Source: JAMXLO01 sp963749575 (GTDB taxonomy: Bacteria > Pseudomonadota > Alphaproteobacteria > Acetobacterales > Acetobacteraceae). From it: DNA of 64,000 nt. The position numbers and the translations under genes are program-made. The notes under the pieces are model-generated. The model had not been told where the DNA came from. It saw nothing but the letters and a program-made list of their open reading frames with translations, and did not search any database. Shown here piece by piece: positions 27,751 to 37,277 of the stretch. The stretch lies in the NCBI GenBank assembly GCA_963749575.1, contig CAVVNM010000014.1, forward strand, positions 1,054,001 through 1,118,000, written 5' to 3'. How positions within the stretch are numbered: position 1 is the stretch's first letter; every line of letters starts with the position of its first letter.

Positions 27751-28712
27751 GCTTTCTCTTTGAGGAGATTGGTGAGCTTATCCTTCTTTGTAACTAAGGC
27801 TAATATCTCTGCTCGCGACTTCCCTTGGACCATTGTACCCATCGCATACGTCGTAAGCTTCAGCAGCTGGAACGGACATCGTATTGCGGCGACCAGCAGG
27901 GAAAACGCTACCGCGGCAGGATTGATCCTATCCGAGCGCCGGCGAAGCAGCCTCGGCACCGGTTGGGCTGCGACTGTAAAGGTCCAAGGTACGGGAAACA
28001 GCTCGGTCACACCAGCCTTGGCGAACAGCTCGTACGTGTGCAGCAGCATTCCATCCTGAGAGAAAAAATAGCGAAGCTGGAATGTATTGTCGCGAACCTC
28101 CTGCAGGGTCCTCGCTGGAATGGACGAACTCGCCCATGCGTCTTGCCTGATGAAGATCAGGTTCGTGTCGGTACCTGCCACTAGTACATAAGAGCGGCGG
28201 GACGCTAGCTCTAAGATAGACAATGCTGAATTGCCGTGAAACGCCCCAGGAGGATTCCTGTAGCGGGTATCAAACGGGATCGTAGGATTATACTCAATGA
28301 CGACAATGGTTGGAGAATAGGAGACCACACTCTCCCAGATCGCGAGGTCGTCGGAATCGATGTCAATCGACATCAGGTCGACGTGGTCGACTCCATGACC
28401 GCGCAACAGCTCGTCTAGCGACCCTTGGCCAACCGGCTTAACCCGAGCATTGATCTTAATGATGTTGTCGTTTGGAACGTTGTCGCAGAGTTCTGAATAT
28501 TTTTTTGTGTCGGCTTCGATCAGACAGCCTGACCAACCTTCACCGATCAAGCGGTAGGTATTACTCCAGTGCTTACCGTCCCACGCGCCAAACTCGACGA
28601 AAAATCCCTTTTGAAGCCCGAGTTCCTCTGTCGCCTTTGCTATGATGCCATCCTCGCCGTTTTGGCTGTAATGGTTCCTTCGGAAAGCAAAGAGGTCGAC
28701 AGTCACGGCCAT
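27747..28712 (-). CDS. FkbM-like methyltransferase family protein
   Basis: A 321-residue protein. FFVEFGAWDGKHWSNTYRLI is the FkbM-type SAM motif, GWSGCLIEADTKKYSELCDN follows, and HVDLMSIDIDSDDLAIWESV carries the acidic DIDSDD strand. FkbM-domain proteins commonly O-methylate sugars in surface polysaccharides. The coding region is notably more AT-rich than the chromosomal genes, which supports acquisition by transfer. It is followed by an ATGA-coupled methyltransferase and preceded by a membrane glycosyltransferase. Confidence 0.75.
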   Translation of the reverse strand: MAVTVDLFAFRRNHYSQNGEDGIIAKATEELGLQKGFFVEFGAWDGKHWSNTYRLIGEGWSGCLIEADTKKYSELCDNVPNDNIIKINARVKPVGQGSLDELLRGHGVDHVDLMSIDIDSDDLAIWESVVSYSPTIVVIEYNPTIPFDTRYRNPPGAFHGNSALSILELASRRSYVLVAGTDTNLIFIRQDAWASSSIPARTLQEVRDNTFQLRYFFSQDGMLLHTYELFAKAGVTELFPVPWTFTVAAQPVPRLLRRRSDRINPAAVAFSLLVAAIRCPFQLLKLTTYAMGTMVQGKSRAEILALVTKKDKLTNLLKEKA

Positions 28713-30580
28713 ATCCGATGAACAACAGGACGTGAGAAGAGGCTACTGTGAGCCTGCCACGCGACAGTCTGCGACAGTCGACAATCCCTCGCGTATTCCT
28801 GGGGCGTCATGAGGGTTCCTCCACTGATCTGGCTTCCAGGATCGTATTGGGGCCAAACCTGGCAACCGGCTCGTACGCTCGCCTCAGATAGTCGTCCAGG
28901 ATCGTTACGCCGCTGCTGAGTGCGCTCCCGTTCGGCTCGTCCACGTCTTCCCAGATTCCTTCGAGTCACAACCAACTTGGGCCGCGCTTGTCGCAGCTCA
29001 CGGACCATTTTCTCTTGGATCACGGCCGTCGTCTGCAGTCCCGGATCGTACTCATGCCACTTTGTAACAGACTTGCGGCTGGTAGCAAAGTAGAGGAATA
29101 TATCGTTCACGAAAATCCTGTCGTGCCGGGACACGCCGCTCAGCACCGGATCGTCAGGCCCGCTCGACCGTTGGACATAGAGTACCGTCTCGATCTCCGC
29201 GGGACTGACGCGGAAGCACGCCAGTCGCGCCAGTTCGGCCGGTACGCGGCAGCTTCCCGATTGGGGCGGTTTTCCAGCGGCGGACTGCGCCCACGACTCC
29301 GGATCGCTGGCCCAGGCGATGTTGCTCACAGCCTTTTGCAACCCCGCGCCCAAGTTCAGCAAAGTGAACACACCGGTAGCGAGCACGGCTGCTATCGCCA
29401 TGCCTCGTCCAACCAAGCCACGGCCGCGTATCGGCCGCGCCAGGACGCCGACCAACGCAACCGACGAGACCAGGGCCATACCCATGTGAATAATACTGAC
29501 GCGAACAAATCCTTTACCAAAAAATACCAGCGTCAGGACGAACAACAGCAGCAACATCCACCCCACAGCGGCTGGGGCTGCGGACTGCGGCTCGCAGTCC
29601 TCTGACGCTTTCGCGCGCTTTGGCCGACACCTTGCAATATCTGCTATGGTTGGCACGGCCGCAACACACAGTGCCAGGGGTAGGTAAACTGCCAAGGCCA
29701 CCGGCTGCTTCCATATCCACCATCGCGGCGGGAACGGCAAGGAGCGCATCTTCACGTACTGGGCCGAATAGGTGACGACGTCGAATACCAGATCTGGAAT
29801 AACACGGTCAACTGCAAACGCGATCGCTACTGGTGCCACAACAACGGCAAAGCCGGCGCCGAACAGAGACAGGCACCGCGCTACGTTACCAAGGCCAAGC
29901 GTCGTGGGCTGCTGGCGGGACCAAGTGGCGAATGCCAGTATCATACATTCCGAGCCGAAGACGGCGAAACCAACGTCGTAACGGAACAATGCGACCACGC
30001 CCACACATGCTCCAGCCGCAATTAACCGTGGCGTTGGTTCCGCGCATGCGAGCACTGGCGCCAAAAGCGTTACTCCGCCCAACGCTGCCGCAAGCGCAGG
30101 AAACACGGGATAGCCATAAAACTCGAAGGAAGCGAGCCACACCAGGCTTGCCGCTGCTGTCAGAAAGCCTATGCTGCGTGGCGCCACCTGCCTGACGATA
30201 ATGAAAACCAGTACGACGCAACAGCACCGCACAACGGTGTCCCAGACACGCTCGACCAGAACAGATGTTCCGAAGACCTTGTACAGGGCGGCGAGCAAGT
30301 AGAATTGTGCCGGTCCGTAGAGGGTAAAGAAGTCGCGATGCGGAATGTCGCCGTTCAAAACCCGTTCCGCGCCAAACAGTACCAACCCTTCGTCCGTGAG
30401 GTTGACCGTACGGTTCATGGAGAGCGCGAGATAAAGAAGTGTCGCGATAATGAGCGCAATGGTCACTGCCGCCCGGCCGAGTGATCCGAGAAGCGTCGTG
30501 ATCACATCGAATCCGGACGTCGGATGCAAAGCACCTGCCGCTGCGGACGGCCCGTTGCCGTAAACTCTGCGGACCATCAA
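28703..30580 (-). CDS. Membrane glycosyltransferase-like protein (GT-C/ArnT type)
   Basis: A 625-residue frame with about ten or eleven hydrophobic segments in the first 420 residues. NLTDEGLVLFGAERVLNGDI carries the acidic residues on the first periplasmic loop, and PHRDFFTLYGPAQFYLLAAL resembles GT-C enzymes that use polyprenyl-phosphate sugars. The periplasmic tail starts near residue 440. After RPKLVVTRRNL, near 28955, the frame probably shifts. The alternative reading DVDEPNGSALSSGVTILDDY to a TGA at 28807 looks more natural than the Arg-rich listed tail. The true protein is then about 590 residues. It is the first gene of the minus-strand glycan cluster. Confidence 0.7.
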   Translation of the reverse strand: MMVRRVYGNGPSAAAGALHPTSGFDVITTLLGSLGRAAVTIALIIATLLYLALSMNRTVNLTDEGLVLFGAERVLNGDIPHRDFFTLYGPAQFYLLAALYKVFGTSVLVERVWDTVVRCCCVVLVFIIVRQVAPRSIGFLTAAASLVWLASFEFYGYPVFPALAAALGGVTLLAPVLACAEPTPRLIAAGACVGVVALFRYDVGFAVFGSECMILAFATWSRQQPTTLGLGNVARCLSLFGAGFAVVVAPVAIAFAVDRVIPDLVFDVVTYSAQYVKMRSLPFPPRWWIWKQPVALAVYLPLALCVAAVPTIADIARCRPKRAKASEDCEPQSAAPAAVGWMLLLLFVLTLVFFGKGFVRVSIIHMGMALVSSVALVGVLARPIRGRGLVGRGMAIAAVLATGVFTLLNLGAGLQKAVSNIAWASDPESWAQSAAGKPPQSGSCRVPAELARLACFRVSPAEIETVLYVQRSSGPDDPVLSGVSRHDRIFVNDIFLYFATSRKSVTKWHEYDPGLQTTAVIQEKMVRELRQARPKLVVTRRNLGRRGRAERERTQQRRNDPGRLSEASVRAGCQVWPQYDPGSQISGGTLMTPQEYARDCRLSQTVAWQAHSSLFSRPVVHRIWP

Positions 30581-31037
30581 TCTATCCTTCGCAATTCAAT
30601 CTGCACAGGCCTTCTTCGAGACCCGAGGAAATCAAAGTAACCGCGTTACCCAGTGTTTTGCCAAGCCGGCATGGAGCCATGACCCCACCCCCACCGTCTA
30701 GCTTTCACAACGTTGTAGCGGAAGGAAGTAACCCGGAAAACGAAAAAGACGAGGCCGCTGCTGTGCCGGTTGCAGCGTTTGCGTTGCTCGGTCACCTTCG
30801 CCGGCGAGTGCATCTGCTGAGCGAGCCACCGCGGCCTGCTCGTTGCTCATAGAGGCAGCGGAGCTCGCGACGGATCGGCATGGCTACAGCGATGGGGACT
30901 GGTCGCGCGGTCATCGCGCCGGACCGTGGCCCCACTGGGCGCGCGCTAGCCCAACTTGAGCAGGATCGACCCTCAGGTATCGATGAATTAAAGGCTTAGA
31001 CAAAAAAGTCGGCACAACATTTACCCCGGATGCGGGA
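30581..31037. other. Stretch without supported gene
   Basis: About 450 bp between the membrane transferase and the transposase fragment. One 64-codon frame (30658-30852) has no ribosome-binding site or recognisable content. The promoter of the glycan cluster should lie near 30590-30660. Confidence 0.35.
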
Positions 31038-31368
31038 TCAGGCGCTGGCTGCGAGAGGTGGCAATGTCAGTTCTGGCAAGCGCATGCGCTTGGGCAGGAC
31101 AATGCCGAGGCGATTGAGGAGGGTCGATTGTGCGGCGTCCGTGAGTGACCCAGCGCAGGCGGATGTGGCCGTGCGTTGCGGTTGGCAGGACCACGTCGTG
31201 CGATTGAATGCGTGCGAACTCGTCGAGGATCGTGCGCGGCGAGTTTCCGAGGCCGGCGCGAGACTGCCACATCTCCAGGCTCTTCCACAGCACGAAGGCG
31301 AGAAAGCAGACGAGCATATGGGCCTGGACCCGGTCCTTGCGCTGGTGCCAGATCGGTCGCAGGTTCAA
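31038..31368 (-). pseudogene. IS1634-type transposase, C-terminal fragment
   Basis: LRPIWHQRKDRVQAHMLVCF and WKSLEMWQSRAGLGNSPRTI are the C-terminal blocks of IS1634-family transposases, and DVVLPTATHGHIRLR follows. After a one-base shift near 31160 the tail reads RLGIVLPKRMRLPELTLPPL to a TGA at 31038. The catalytic N-terminal two thirds are missing; the junction lies near 31370. Confidence 0.75.
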
Positions 31369-31379
31369 CTGATTTTTTG

Positions 31380-31784
31380 GATGCGGAATGCGGCTTCGGC
31401 TTGGGTCGGACCTCCTACGCCACCGGACACCGCGCGCCGCTGCTGGTTATGCCAACCGCCGCCGGCAAGACCATCGTGTTCCGCGAGACCGCCCGCCTCG
31501 CGCAGCTCCGCGCCTTCCATCGCAGCCAACAGCTGCGGGAGAGGTTCAAGGCGATGGAGCAGCAATTCGACAAAGAGGCCGCTGCTGCCGACCTCCCGGA
31601 AGGCTTGCAGCTCCGCGTTCGCGCGGTCCTCGCCGAGCACGCCGATCTGCGGTGGGATGACGCTATCCAGGTCGTGCTGGACGAAACACAGCTTTCTCGT
31701 GTGCGAGCGGAGAAGGAAAGGGCCAAAAGGAAATCCGGGTACTTCACGAGCGACAGCGACGATGACGGGGAGGCGCAGCTATGA
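31380..31784 (+). pseudogene. Helicase N-terminal remnant fused to a helical phage-type protein
   Basis: The frame reads GHRAPLLVMPTAAGKTIVF, a DEAD/DEAH-helicase Walker A region. It then runs straight into RLAQLRAFHRSQQLRERFKA and a 100-residue charged helical part ending SDSDDDGEAQL. No helicase motifs II-VI follow, so a deletion appears to have joined two genes. The stop overlaps the next small gene (ATGA). No start upstream of the Walker A is supported, and an ATG at 31449 is available. Confidence 0.45.
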
Positions 31785-31876
31785 GCGCAGCCCCGATCAC
31801 CCCGCTCCGCGACCAACTTGAAGCCAGCACCTGGGTCAGACACCGGCTGCGTGAGCAGCGTGAGGCCGCGGCATGA
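31781..31876 (+). CDS. 31-residue coupled small ORF
   Basis: It starts MSAAPITPLRDQLEASTWVR and ends EQREAAA. It overlaps both neighbours by ATGA (31781-31784 and 31873-31876), and GGGGAGG lies about 8 bp before its ATG. Such packing is typical of phage-like operons. The function is unknown. Confidence 0.4.
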   Translation: MSAAPITPLRDQLEASTWVRHRLREQREAAA

Positions 31877-32402
31877 CCGCCGCGGAGGTCGCCTGCGCCT
31901 AGGCGGCGCCAAGTGTCACGGTGCAGAGTGGGACGCGCGCTGCCCAGCGCACAATGACGCCAACCCCAGCCTTTCCCTCCGCGACGGTGACGACGGCAAG
32001 ATCCTGTTCCGATGCCACGCCGGTTGCTCGCAGCAGCAGGTGTTCGACGCCCTCCGCGCGCGCGGCCTGCTGGAGAGGCGCTCCAACGGGCAGGATCACC
32101 ATCCACGCGCAAAGCCGGAGACGGCGCAGGACAACGGGAAAGACGATGACTGGTGCTCGATCTTTCCGCCGCCCCTCGAGGCGCACGAGCCAGCCGAACT
32201 GCTGAACACGCTCGGGCACGACACGCTGTATCCCTACTACAATCAGGATGGTCGGATCGGCGCCTATGTTGCCCGCTACGAGGCGCGCAACGGCAAGCGC
32301 AAGTGGTTCCAGCCGGTGAGCTATGGCGTGCTGGGTGGCGTCGCCAGCTGGTATCGCAAGGCGATCACCAACAACCGCCCGCTCTACCACCTCGAGCCAT
32401 AG
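31873..32402 (+). pseudogene. DNA primase N-terminal fragment (zinc finger)
   Basis: It starts MTAAEV at 31873 and shifts frame near 31902 to LGGAKCHGAEWDARCPAHND, PSLSLRDGDDGKILFRCHAG and CSQQQVFDALRARGLL. The C-x-H...C and C-x-x-x-C pattern is the zinc-binding domain that begins phage and satellite primases. It continues through DTLYPYYNQDGRIGAYVARY and ends RPLYHLEP with a TAG at 32402, before any Toprim domain. It is thus a second, truncated primase, independent of the one at 14256-18191. Confidence 0.65.
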
Positions 32403-32520
32403 CGCCTCCGCGTCCGACAGCACACCGATGCGCTTAGCCACCGTGGCATGGCTGGCCGAGAAGCTCGGGCGGGTGCCGCCGACGCTAGGTGAGCGGGCGC
32501 TCACGCCAAGCAGTCTCGCG

Positions 32521-34122
32521 CTACGGCTTGTCAATGTTCCAGTAGATGATCACCGGCGACATCAGGAAGCCGGTAAGGTCGGCTCGCATTGCGACCGGCT
32601 GGTCGTATTGGCCGAGCACGCGATAGGGCTGCACCTCAGCGAGTCGCTCCTGCAACGTGACCGCCGCCGCCTTCTGCGCTTGCAGGCCGTCCACCTGGAG
32701 GAAGGCCGCGCGCAGCTTCTCCGCAGTTGCGTCGCAGGGCCAGCCGATCCAGTTCTTACCGTCGCAGGTCATGGCGGTGCCGATATTGGTCAGCGGCGAG
32801 TGCATCGTCGGCCCGCTAGCGCCGGTGAGAAAGAGGTTCCAGCCGCCCTTCTCTGGCGTGTCCTTGTTGAGCAGGCGACCGGTGACGTTCACCCAGTCGA
32901 GGAATTGGAGATCGACGTTCATCCCGGCCGTGCGCAGCTCCTGCGCGACGACTTCCGACATTTGGCCGATCCACTGGTAGGTGTGCGTCGTCACGAAGGC
33001 CAGCTTCTCGCCGTGATAGCCCGCTTCGGCGAGGAGTTGCTTCGCCTTCTCGACGTTGGTTTTTTTGTAGTCCGCCGCGCCGGCCTCGTTGCCGTACGGG
33101 CCGCCGCAGACAAAATAGGCGTCGCAGGGATGCCACCACTGCGGATTGCCAAAGCCGCCGGCGAGAATGTCCGATTGGTCGGTCAGATAGGCGAGCGCGA
33201 GCCGTGCGCGCGGATCGTTGAACGGTGGATTTAGCGAATTCGGGCGCAGCAACACTTGGTTCGCCATTTCAGTCAGCTTCTGCAGGCGTACGTCGCGGTT
33301 CTTCGCGAGCACCGACACGAGGTCGAGCGAAGGCTGCTCAACGAGATCGACCTCGCCCTGCTGCAGCGCCGCCGCGGCGGTGGATGGGTCCGGAATGATC
33401 TTCCAGACGACGCGGTCCACTTTCACGACGCGCCCACCGGCAAGCCCGTCCGGCGGCTCGCTGCGCGGGACGTAATCGGCGTTCTTGTCGAACACGACGC
33501 GATCGCCGCTGACGGAGGCGCCGGGATCATAGCGGAACGGGCCGGAGCCGTTCTCGGTTGTCAGCGGCTTGGAGGGATCGAGCGCCTCGATGTCCTTCGC
33601 GCGCATGATGAACGGCACCTGGCCGATCGCCGAGCCGAGCGCGAACAGCATGTAGGCAACGGGTTGCTTCAGCTTGATCTCGAAGGTCTTGTCGTCGATT
33701 GCATCCGTCCCGGCGGTGATCGCGCCGAGGCGCTGACCGACGATGTCCTTCTGCATCCAGCGTTTCAGCGAGGCGATGACGTCGGCGGAGATGACTGGTG
33801 CGCCGTCATGGAACTTCTGGCCGGCGCGCAGCGTGAAGCGCCAGCTCAACCCGTCCGGCGAGGTGGTCCAGCTCTCCACCATCTGCGGCTTGGGCTGCAG
33901 GTCGCTGTCCCACGAGAAAAGCTGCTCGTAGACCATCATGCCGAAGATGCGGGTGATAACGACCGAGGCGAACACCGGATCGATGTTCGGCAGATCGGCG
34001 CTGGGCACCACGGTCAGTACTTTCGCCGGCTGCCCCTGTGCCGTCCCTACGCCGATTGCGGCGAGTCCGCCGAGTATGATGGCGGCGAGGGTCTGCATCT
34101 TTCGTCGACTGTTTTGGGCCAT
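32521..34122 (-). CDS. ABC transporter substrate-binding protein, family 5 (peptide/nickel type)
   Basis: A 533-residue periplasmic protein. The start at 34122 gives MAQNSRRKMQTLAAIILGGL, a Sec signal peptide ending GTAQGQ. VVPSADLPNIDPVFASVVIT, YEQLFSWDSDLQPKPQMVES, WRFTLRAGQKFHDGAPVISA and NGSGPFRYDPGASV are family-5 (DppA/OppA/NikA) blocks. The length is normal. No permease or ATPase genes flank it, so it is an orphan receptor, possibly serving the transporter at 41174-45014 or lost elsewhere. Unlike most island neighbours it is unbroken. Confidence 0.88.
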   Translation of the reverse strand: MAQNSRRKMQTLAAIILGGLAAIGVGTAQGQPAKVLTVVPSADLPNIDPVFASVVITRIFGMMVYEQLFSWDSDLQPKPQMVESWTTSPDGLSWRFTLRAGQKFHDGAPVISADVIASLKRWMQKDIVGQRLGAITAGTDAIDDKTFEIKLKQPVAYMLFALGSAIGQVPFIMRAKDIEALDPSKPLTTENGSGPFRYDPGASVSGDRVVFDKNADYVPRSEPPDGLAGGRVVKVDRVVWKIIPDPSTAAAALQQGEVDLVEQPSLDLVSVLAKNRDVRLQKLTEMANQVLLRPNSLNPPFNDPRARLALAYLTDQSDILAGGFGNPQWWHPCDAYFVCGGPYGNEAGAADYKKTNVEKAKQLLAEAGYHGEKLAFVTTHTYQWIGQMSEVVAQELRTAGMNVDLQFLDWVNVTGRLLNKDTPEKGGWNLFLTGASGPTMHSPLTNIGTAMTCDGKNWIGWPCDATAEKLRAAFLQVDGLQAQKAAAVTLQERLAEVQPYRVLGQYDQPVAMRADLTGFLMSPVIIYWNIDKP

Positions 34123-34558
34123 TCGCGTTCCATCCTGAGGGGCGGTTGGCATCGTAGGGCAGGTTCGCCGCGACCGAAATCAGCCATCCGCTCACGCCGG
34201 TGGCGGGGTCGCCGTCCAAAAATTGCAGGCGGATGAGAGGCCACAGCATCCGGCTAGTGCCGAAATCCGACCTGTTCAGCGACCGCGGCAAGCGACGGCG
34301 GAGTTGTAGCGCACGCTGCAGTCGATACAACTCTCGCATGCGCTGGATGCGGTCCCAACATCTGGCGGAGGGCTGCCCCACTCTGTCCGATTTGAGCAAC
34401 AGCCGCACGTGACCTGAAGCATTTCGCTACGCAGATCGTGTTGCTGGATCGCGTACGCTCCGCACTTATGGACCTCAGGGGGATGCGGCTCGGGCCCTTA
34501 TCCCCGGTATGCGGAGCAGGCGCTCGCTGGCACATGGCCGAGTGACAATAAGCCGGAG
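34123..34558. other. Stretch without recognisable gene
   Basis: About 435 bp. On the minus strand a short run (RLQFLDGDPATGVSGWLISV) looks faintly coding, but no gene can be supported. It also holds the leader of the binding-protein gene. Confidence 0.3.
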
Positions 34559-34936
34559 GTGGTGGACGATCCGCGAGCAGAGCAGTTGCTAAATCATCTG
34601 CAGGACGCAGTCCTGGCGCTCGCCCCGGAAACCTCCCGCCAGCGTGCCCTCAGCGACGAAATGAAAAGTCAGATTCGACAAGTGATCGAACTACGCTGGA
34701 CCTTGGTCGAGGAGGCAACCACTTCACTCAACGTTCCGCTCGTGACCGTGCTGGTGATTTGGCTCACGCTGGTCTTCGCGAGCTTCGGGTATAATGCACC
34801 GCGCAACCCGCTCGTCGGGATCACCTTCATCCTCTGCGCTGCTTCAATCGGTGCCGCCCTGTTTCTCATAATCCAAAATGGACCGACCGTTTGAGGGATT
34901 GATCAAAGTCTCCCCGACACCGTTGCAAAGTGCGCT
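34559..34936 (+). pseudogene. DUF4239-like membrane protein, truncated and frameshifted
   Basis: Residues LNHLQDAVLALAPETS, LRWTLVEEATTSLNVPLVTV and the hydrophobic VLVIWLTLVFASFGYNAPRN and ITFILCAASIGAALFLIIQ match the C-terminal half of DUF4239 (bestrophin-like) proteins. One base near 34875 shifts the ending MDRPFEGLIKVSPTPLQSAL into another frame. The N-terminal half (about 140 residues with two membrane segments) is missing. The end of the gene coincides with the left arm of the inverted-repeat element at 34937. Confidence 0.65.
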
Positions 34937-35263
34937 CGTTAACCCGTCTTCGCGGATTGGAGGGATTTTCAGGTCTCCGCTCGTTGTCGATCAAAGAGTT
35001 AACCGGAAAGGTCTTCACTACAGGGCGTCTTGCACAACGCGTAGATTGCGATTCCGGCAGGTCTCTGTGGCGCCCCGCGACTTCGAACTCCCGTGTCGCC
35101 ATCGTAGGCGCAGGAATCCAGGCGTGGAAATAGGGTAGGTCTTCACTACAGCCGATTTCAGCTATGGCGGTAAAAAATCTATGTGGGAAATCAAGATCGT
35201 ATCCGACAGCAACCATCGTAAAATGGCTCTTCAGGGGGGCGAATCCGCGAAGACGGGTTAACG
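34937..35263. repeat. 327-bp element with perfect 22-bp terminal inverted repeats
   Basis: The left arm 34937-34958 is the exact reverse complement of 35242-35263 (core GTTAACCCGTCTTCGCGGAT). The interior has no gene but holds a 14-bp direct repeat, GGTCTTCACTACAG, at 35010 and 35138. The size, lack of coding and precise ends suggest a MITE-like insertion at the end of the DUF4239 gene. I see no clear target-site duplication. Confidence 0.6.
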
Positions 35264-35588
35264 CCCGGCAGTAGTAGTGCCACCTATGACCGCGGCCATC
35301 CGGAACCAACGCAACCAGCGGCAGGCGATGCCAGCGCAGCGGCGGTCACTTGGCGGTCCCGTCACAGTGCATCACGCCTCGGCCACCAGCTTATCACTGA
35401 GCGCGCTCACCGCATCAGGCTGCTGTGGCCTGGCGTCACCAGCCGAGGCACGGCGGCGGCGATGCGGTCAAGTCAGCGTGCGGATGTTGGCCAACGCGGC
35501 GGTCTTGTCGCGCTGATGCTGCCTGCGTCGATAATAGACAGGCAAACGTGTTAAAGCACCCTGCCGCCCGCCTGTTAGGGCGCGAGCG
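35264..35588. other. Stretch without supported gene
   Basis: About 325 bp between the inverted-repeat element and the end of the GT39-like gene; nothing recognised. Confidence 0.35.
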
Positions 35589-37277
35589 TTAGTGCCCGCT
35601 GATCAGCGCCGCCGGTAGGGTGCGGCTACGAGGCATCGGGTTGGAGATCCGACGACGTCCGAGGTCGACTCCAGTCGATGGTCTGCATCTTTGGCACCGG
35701 AGCCTCCGGGCGGATACGGTATACGGCGTTGTCTCCGCTCCGGAACGCCTCGGACCCGGTAGCTCGGCCAGCCATACTGTAAACCCCGCCGGGGGCCGCC
35801 ACAGGGCATTCTCCGTTGGCCCCAGCACGAGGTAGCTCATGTCATCAAAACCCGTGGAGTTCTGCACGGACTTGATCGGCCGGCTGCTAAGATAGGTGAG
35901 TGGGTACTGCGCGGCTGGTTCGACCGCGTAGAGCTTCGCGTCTGCCGGCAAGTGCGCCAAAAACTCAGCCACGGCGCGCTGATCAGCGGCCGCACTAAAA
36001 TTCTTACGTGGCAAGGTCAACGGCGCCCTCTGGTTCAATTGATAGACGAGGACCAGGCTTTCCCCGTCCATCACAAGGAATGCGCTCGCAAGGCCCTGGT
36101 AAGCGCACACGGCCAGTACGGCTCCCTGGAACGCAAGCCTCGGCTGCCGATCAGCGGTCCGCTGGACCAGCGCTATTAGCACCATCACCGCCGCAAGCCA
36201 TGTGCAGCAGATGAACGGCCAGAGATACCGGACGTGCGGGATGGGCGCCTTCCACGCCCACGCCGCCCAGCCGACCACGGCCGTGATCAGCAGCAGCGCG
36301 CAGAACCGGCGCGCCCCAGATTCCGCGTGCGACATTGCGCCTCCGACTAGCGCCGCCGCCGCACCAACGCCCACGAACAGCGGCAAGAGCGCGTTCGAGA
36401 TCAGTAGGTAGCGAACGATCTCGCTCCAGGGCTTGTGCTCCGATCCGACTCCCGTACTGCCGGCCATGTCGGCGATAAGATCGCCGTAACTGGTCACGCG
36501 GAACGCGAGCACATACAGGCACAGCCCAACAGCAAACAATAGGACCGCGATACCGATCCCCAGGCACGACCGTATTAGCCGGTCCCGCCACGGCAAGCGC
36601 ACAAGCAAGACACCCCCGCCCATTGCCGCGAGCGCGACCACGCAGTTAACGCGGGTCGCACACGCGAGTCCGACCACGACGCCAGCCCAGACCGCACCCG
36701 CAACCGACTGCAGCCCGCGCAGGGCCCAGACTAGCAGCCCGACTAGCATCAGAGCGGTGGCCATCACCTCTGCGGTGGCGAGCCCGGCCTGCAGCACGAA
36801 GCCCGGCACCGCCGCGAACAGCACAGTGCCTGCCAGAGCCAGGCTTGGCGAGGCCGGGAGCCTGCGCAGGATTGCGAAGACCAGCCCGAGCAAACCTATA
36901 CTGAACGAGATCGAGACTGCGCGATGCACAAGTATCGATCTGCCGAAGGTAGCGAGCCCGCCGTGGACTAGTGTGTGCAGCCCGCCACTGGCGAGCGTAG
37001 GAGAGGCAACGGCCGTTGTTTCCGGGACCGGCAGCCCGAACGCCTTCATCGTGCTGAGCAGTATCCAGGCCTCGTCAGCCTCGACGGTGAAGAACACCGC
37101 ACTGGCCGCGAATAGGAGCAGAAAGCAGAGGAGGGCGAGAGCTTGCAACACGGGCGCGAACCGCAGCGCGTCGACATGGCGGCGCAGTTTGGCGTTCTCC
37201 TCCGCCAGTATTTCTACTTCGTTCTGAGCACGAGGCTGACGAATATGCGTGGTTGCGGCCCAGTCGTTCACAAGCAA
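35589..37277 (-). CDS. GT39-like membrane glycosyltransferase
   Basis: A 562-residue protein with an N-terminal helix (NEVEILAEENAKLRRHVDAL, coiled-coil-like) and about eleven hydrophobic segments. FFTVEADEAWILLSTMKAFG has the acidic pair of the first periplasmic loop, and VGLACATRVNCVVALAAMGG is typical of the PMT/ArnT (GT39, GT-C fold) family. Such enzymes transfer sugars from a polyprenyl-phosphate donor in the periplasm. The C-terminal 60 residues are Arg-rich and may reflect a late frameshift after TVWLAELPGPR. It stands alone at the right side of the island and probably belongs to the glycan genes at 25-30 kb. Confidence 0.7.
   Translation of the reverse strand: MLVNDWAATTHIRQPRAQNEVEILAEENAKLRRHVDALRFAPVLQALALLCFLLLFAASAVFFTVEADEAWILLSTMKAFGLPVPETTAVASPTLASGGLHTLVHGGLATFGRSILVHRAVSISFSIGLLGLVFAILRRLPASPSLALAGTVLFAAVPGFVLQAGLATAEVMATALMLVGLLVWALRGLQSVAGAVWAGVVVGLACATRVNCVVALAAMGGGVLLVRLPWRDRLIRSCLGIGIAVLLFAVGLCLYVLAFRVTSYGDLIADMAGSTGVGSEHKPWSEIVRYLLISNALLPLFVGVGAAAALVGGAMSHAESGARRFCALLLITAVVGWAAWAWKAPIPHVRYLWPFICCTWLAAVMVLIALVQRTADRQPRLAFQGAVLAVCAYQGLASAFLVMDGESLVLVYQLNQRAPLTLPRKNFSAAADQRAVAEFLAHLPADAKLYAVEPAAQYPLTYLSSRPIKSVQNSTGFDDMSYLVLGPTENALWRPPAGFTVWLAELPGPRRSGAETTPYTVSARRLRCQRCRPSTGVDLGRRRISNPMPRSRTLPAALISGH

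Noticed and set aside
30658..30852. 64-residue plus-strand ORF
   Set aside because: No ribosome-binding site, low-complexity content and no recognisable pattern; probably chance.
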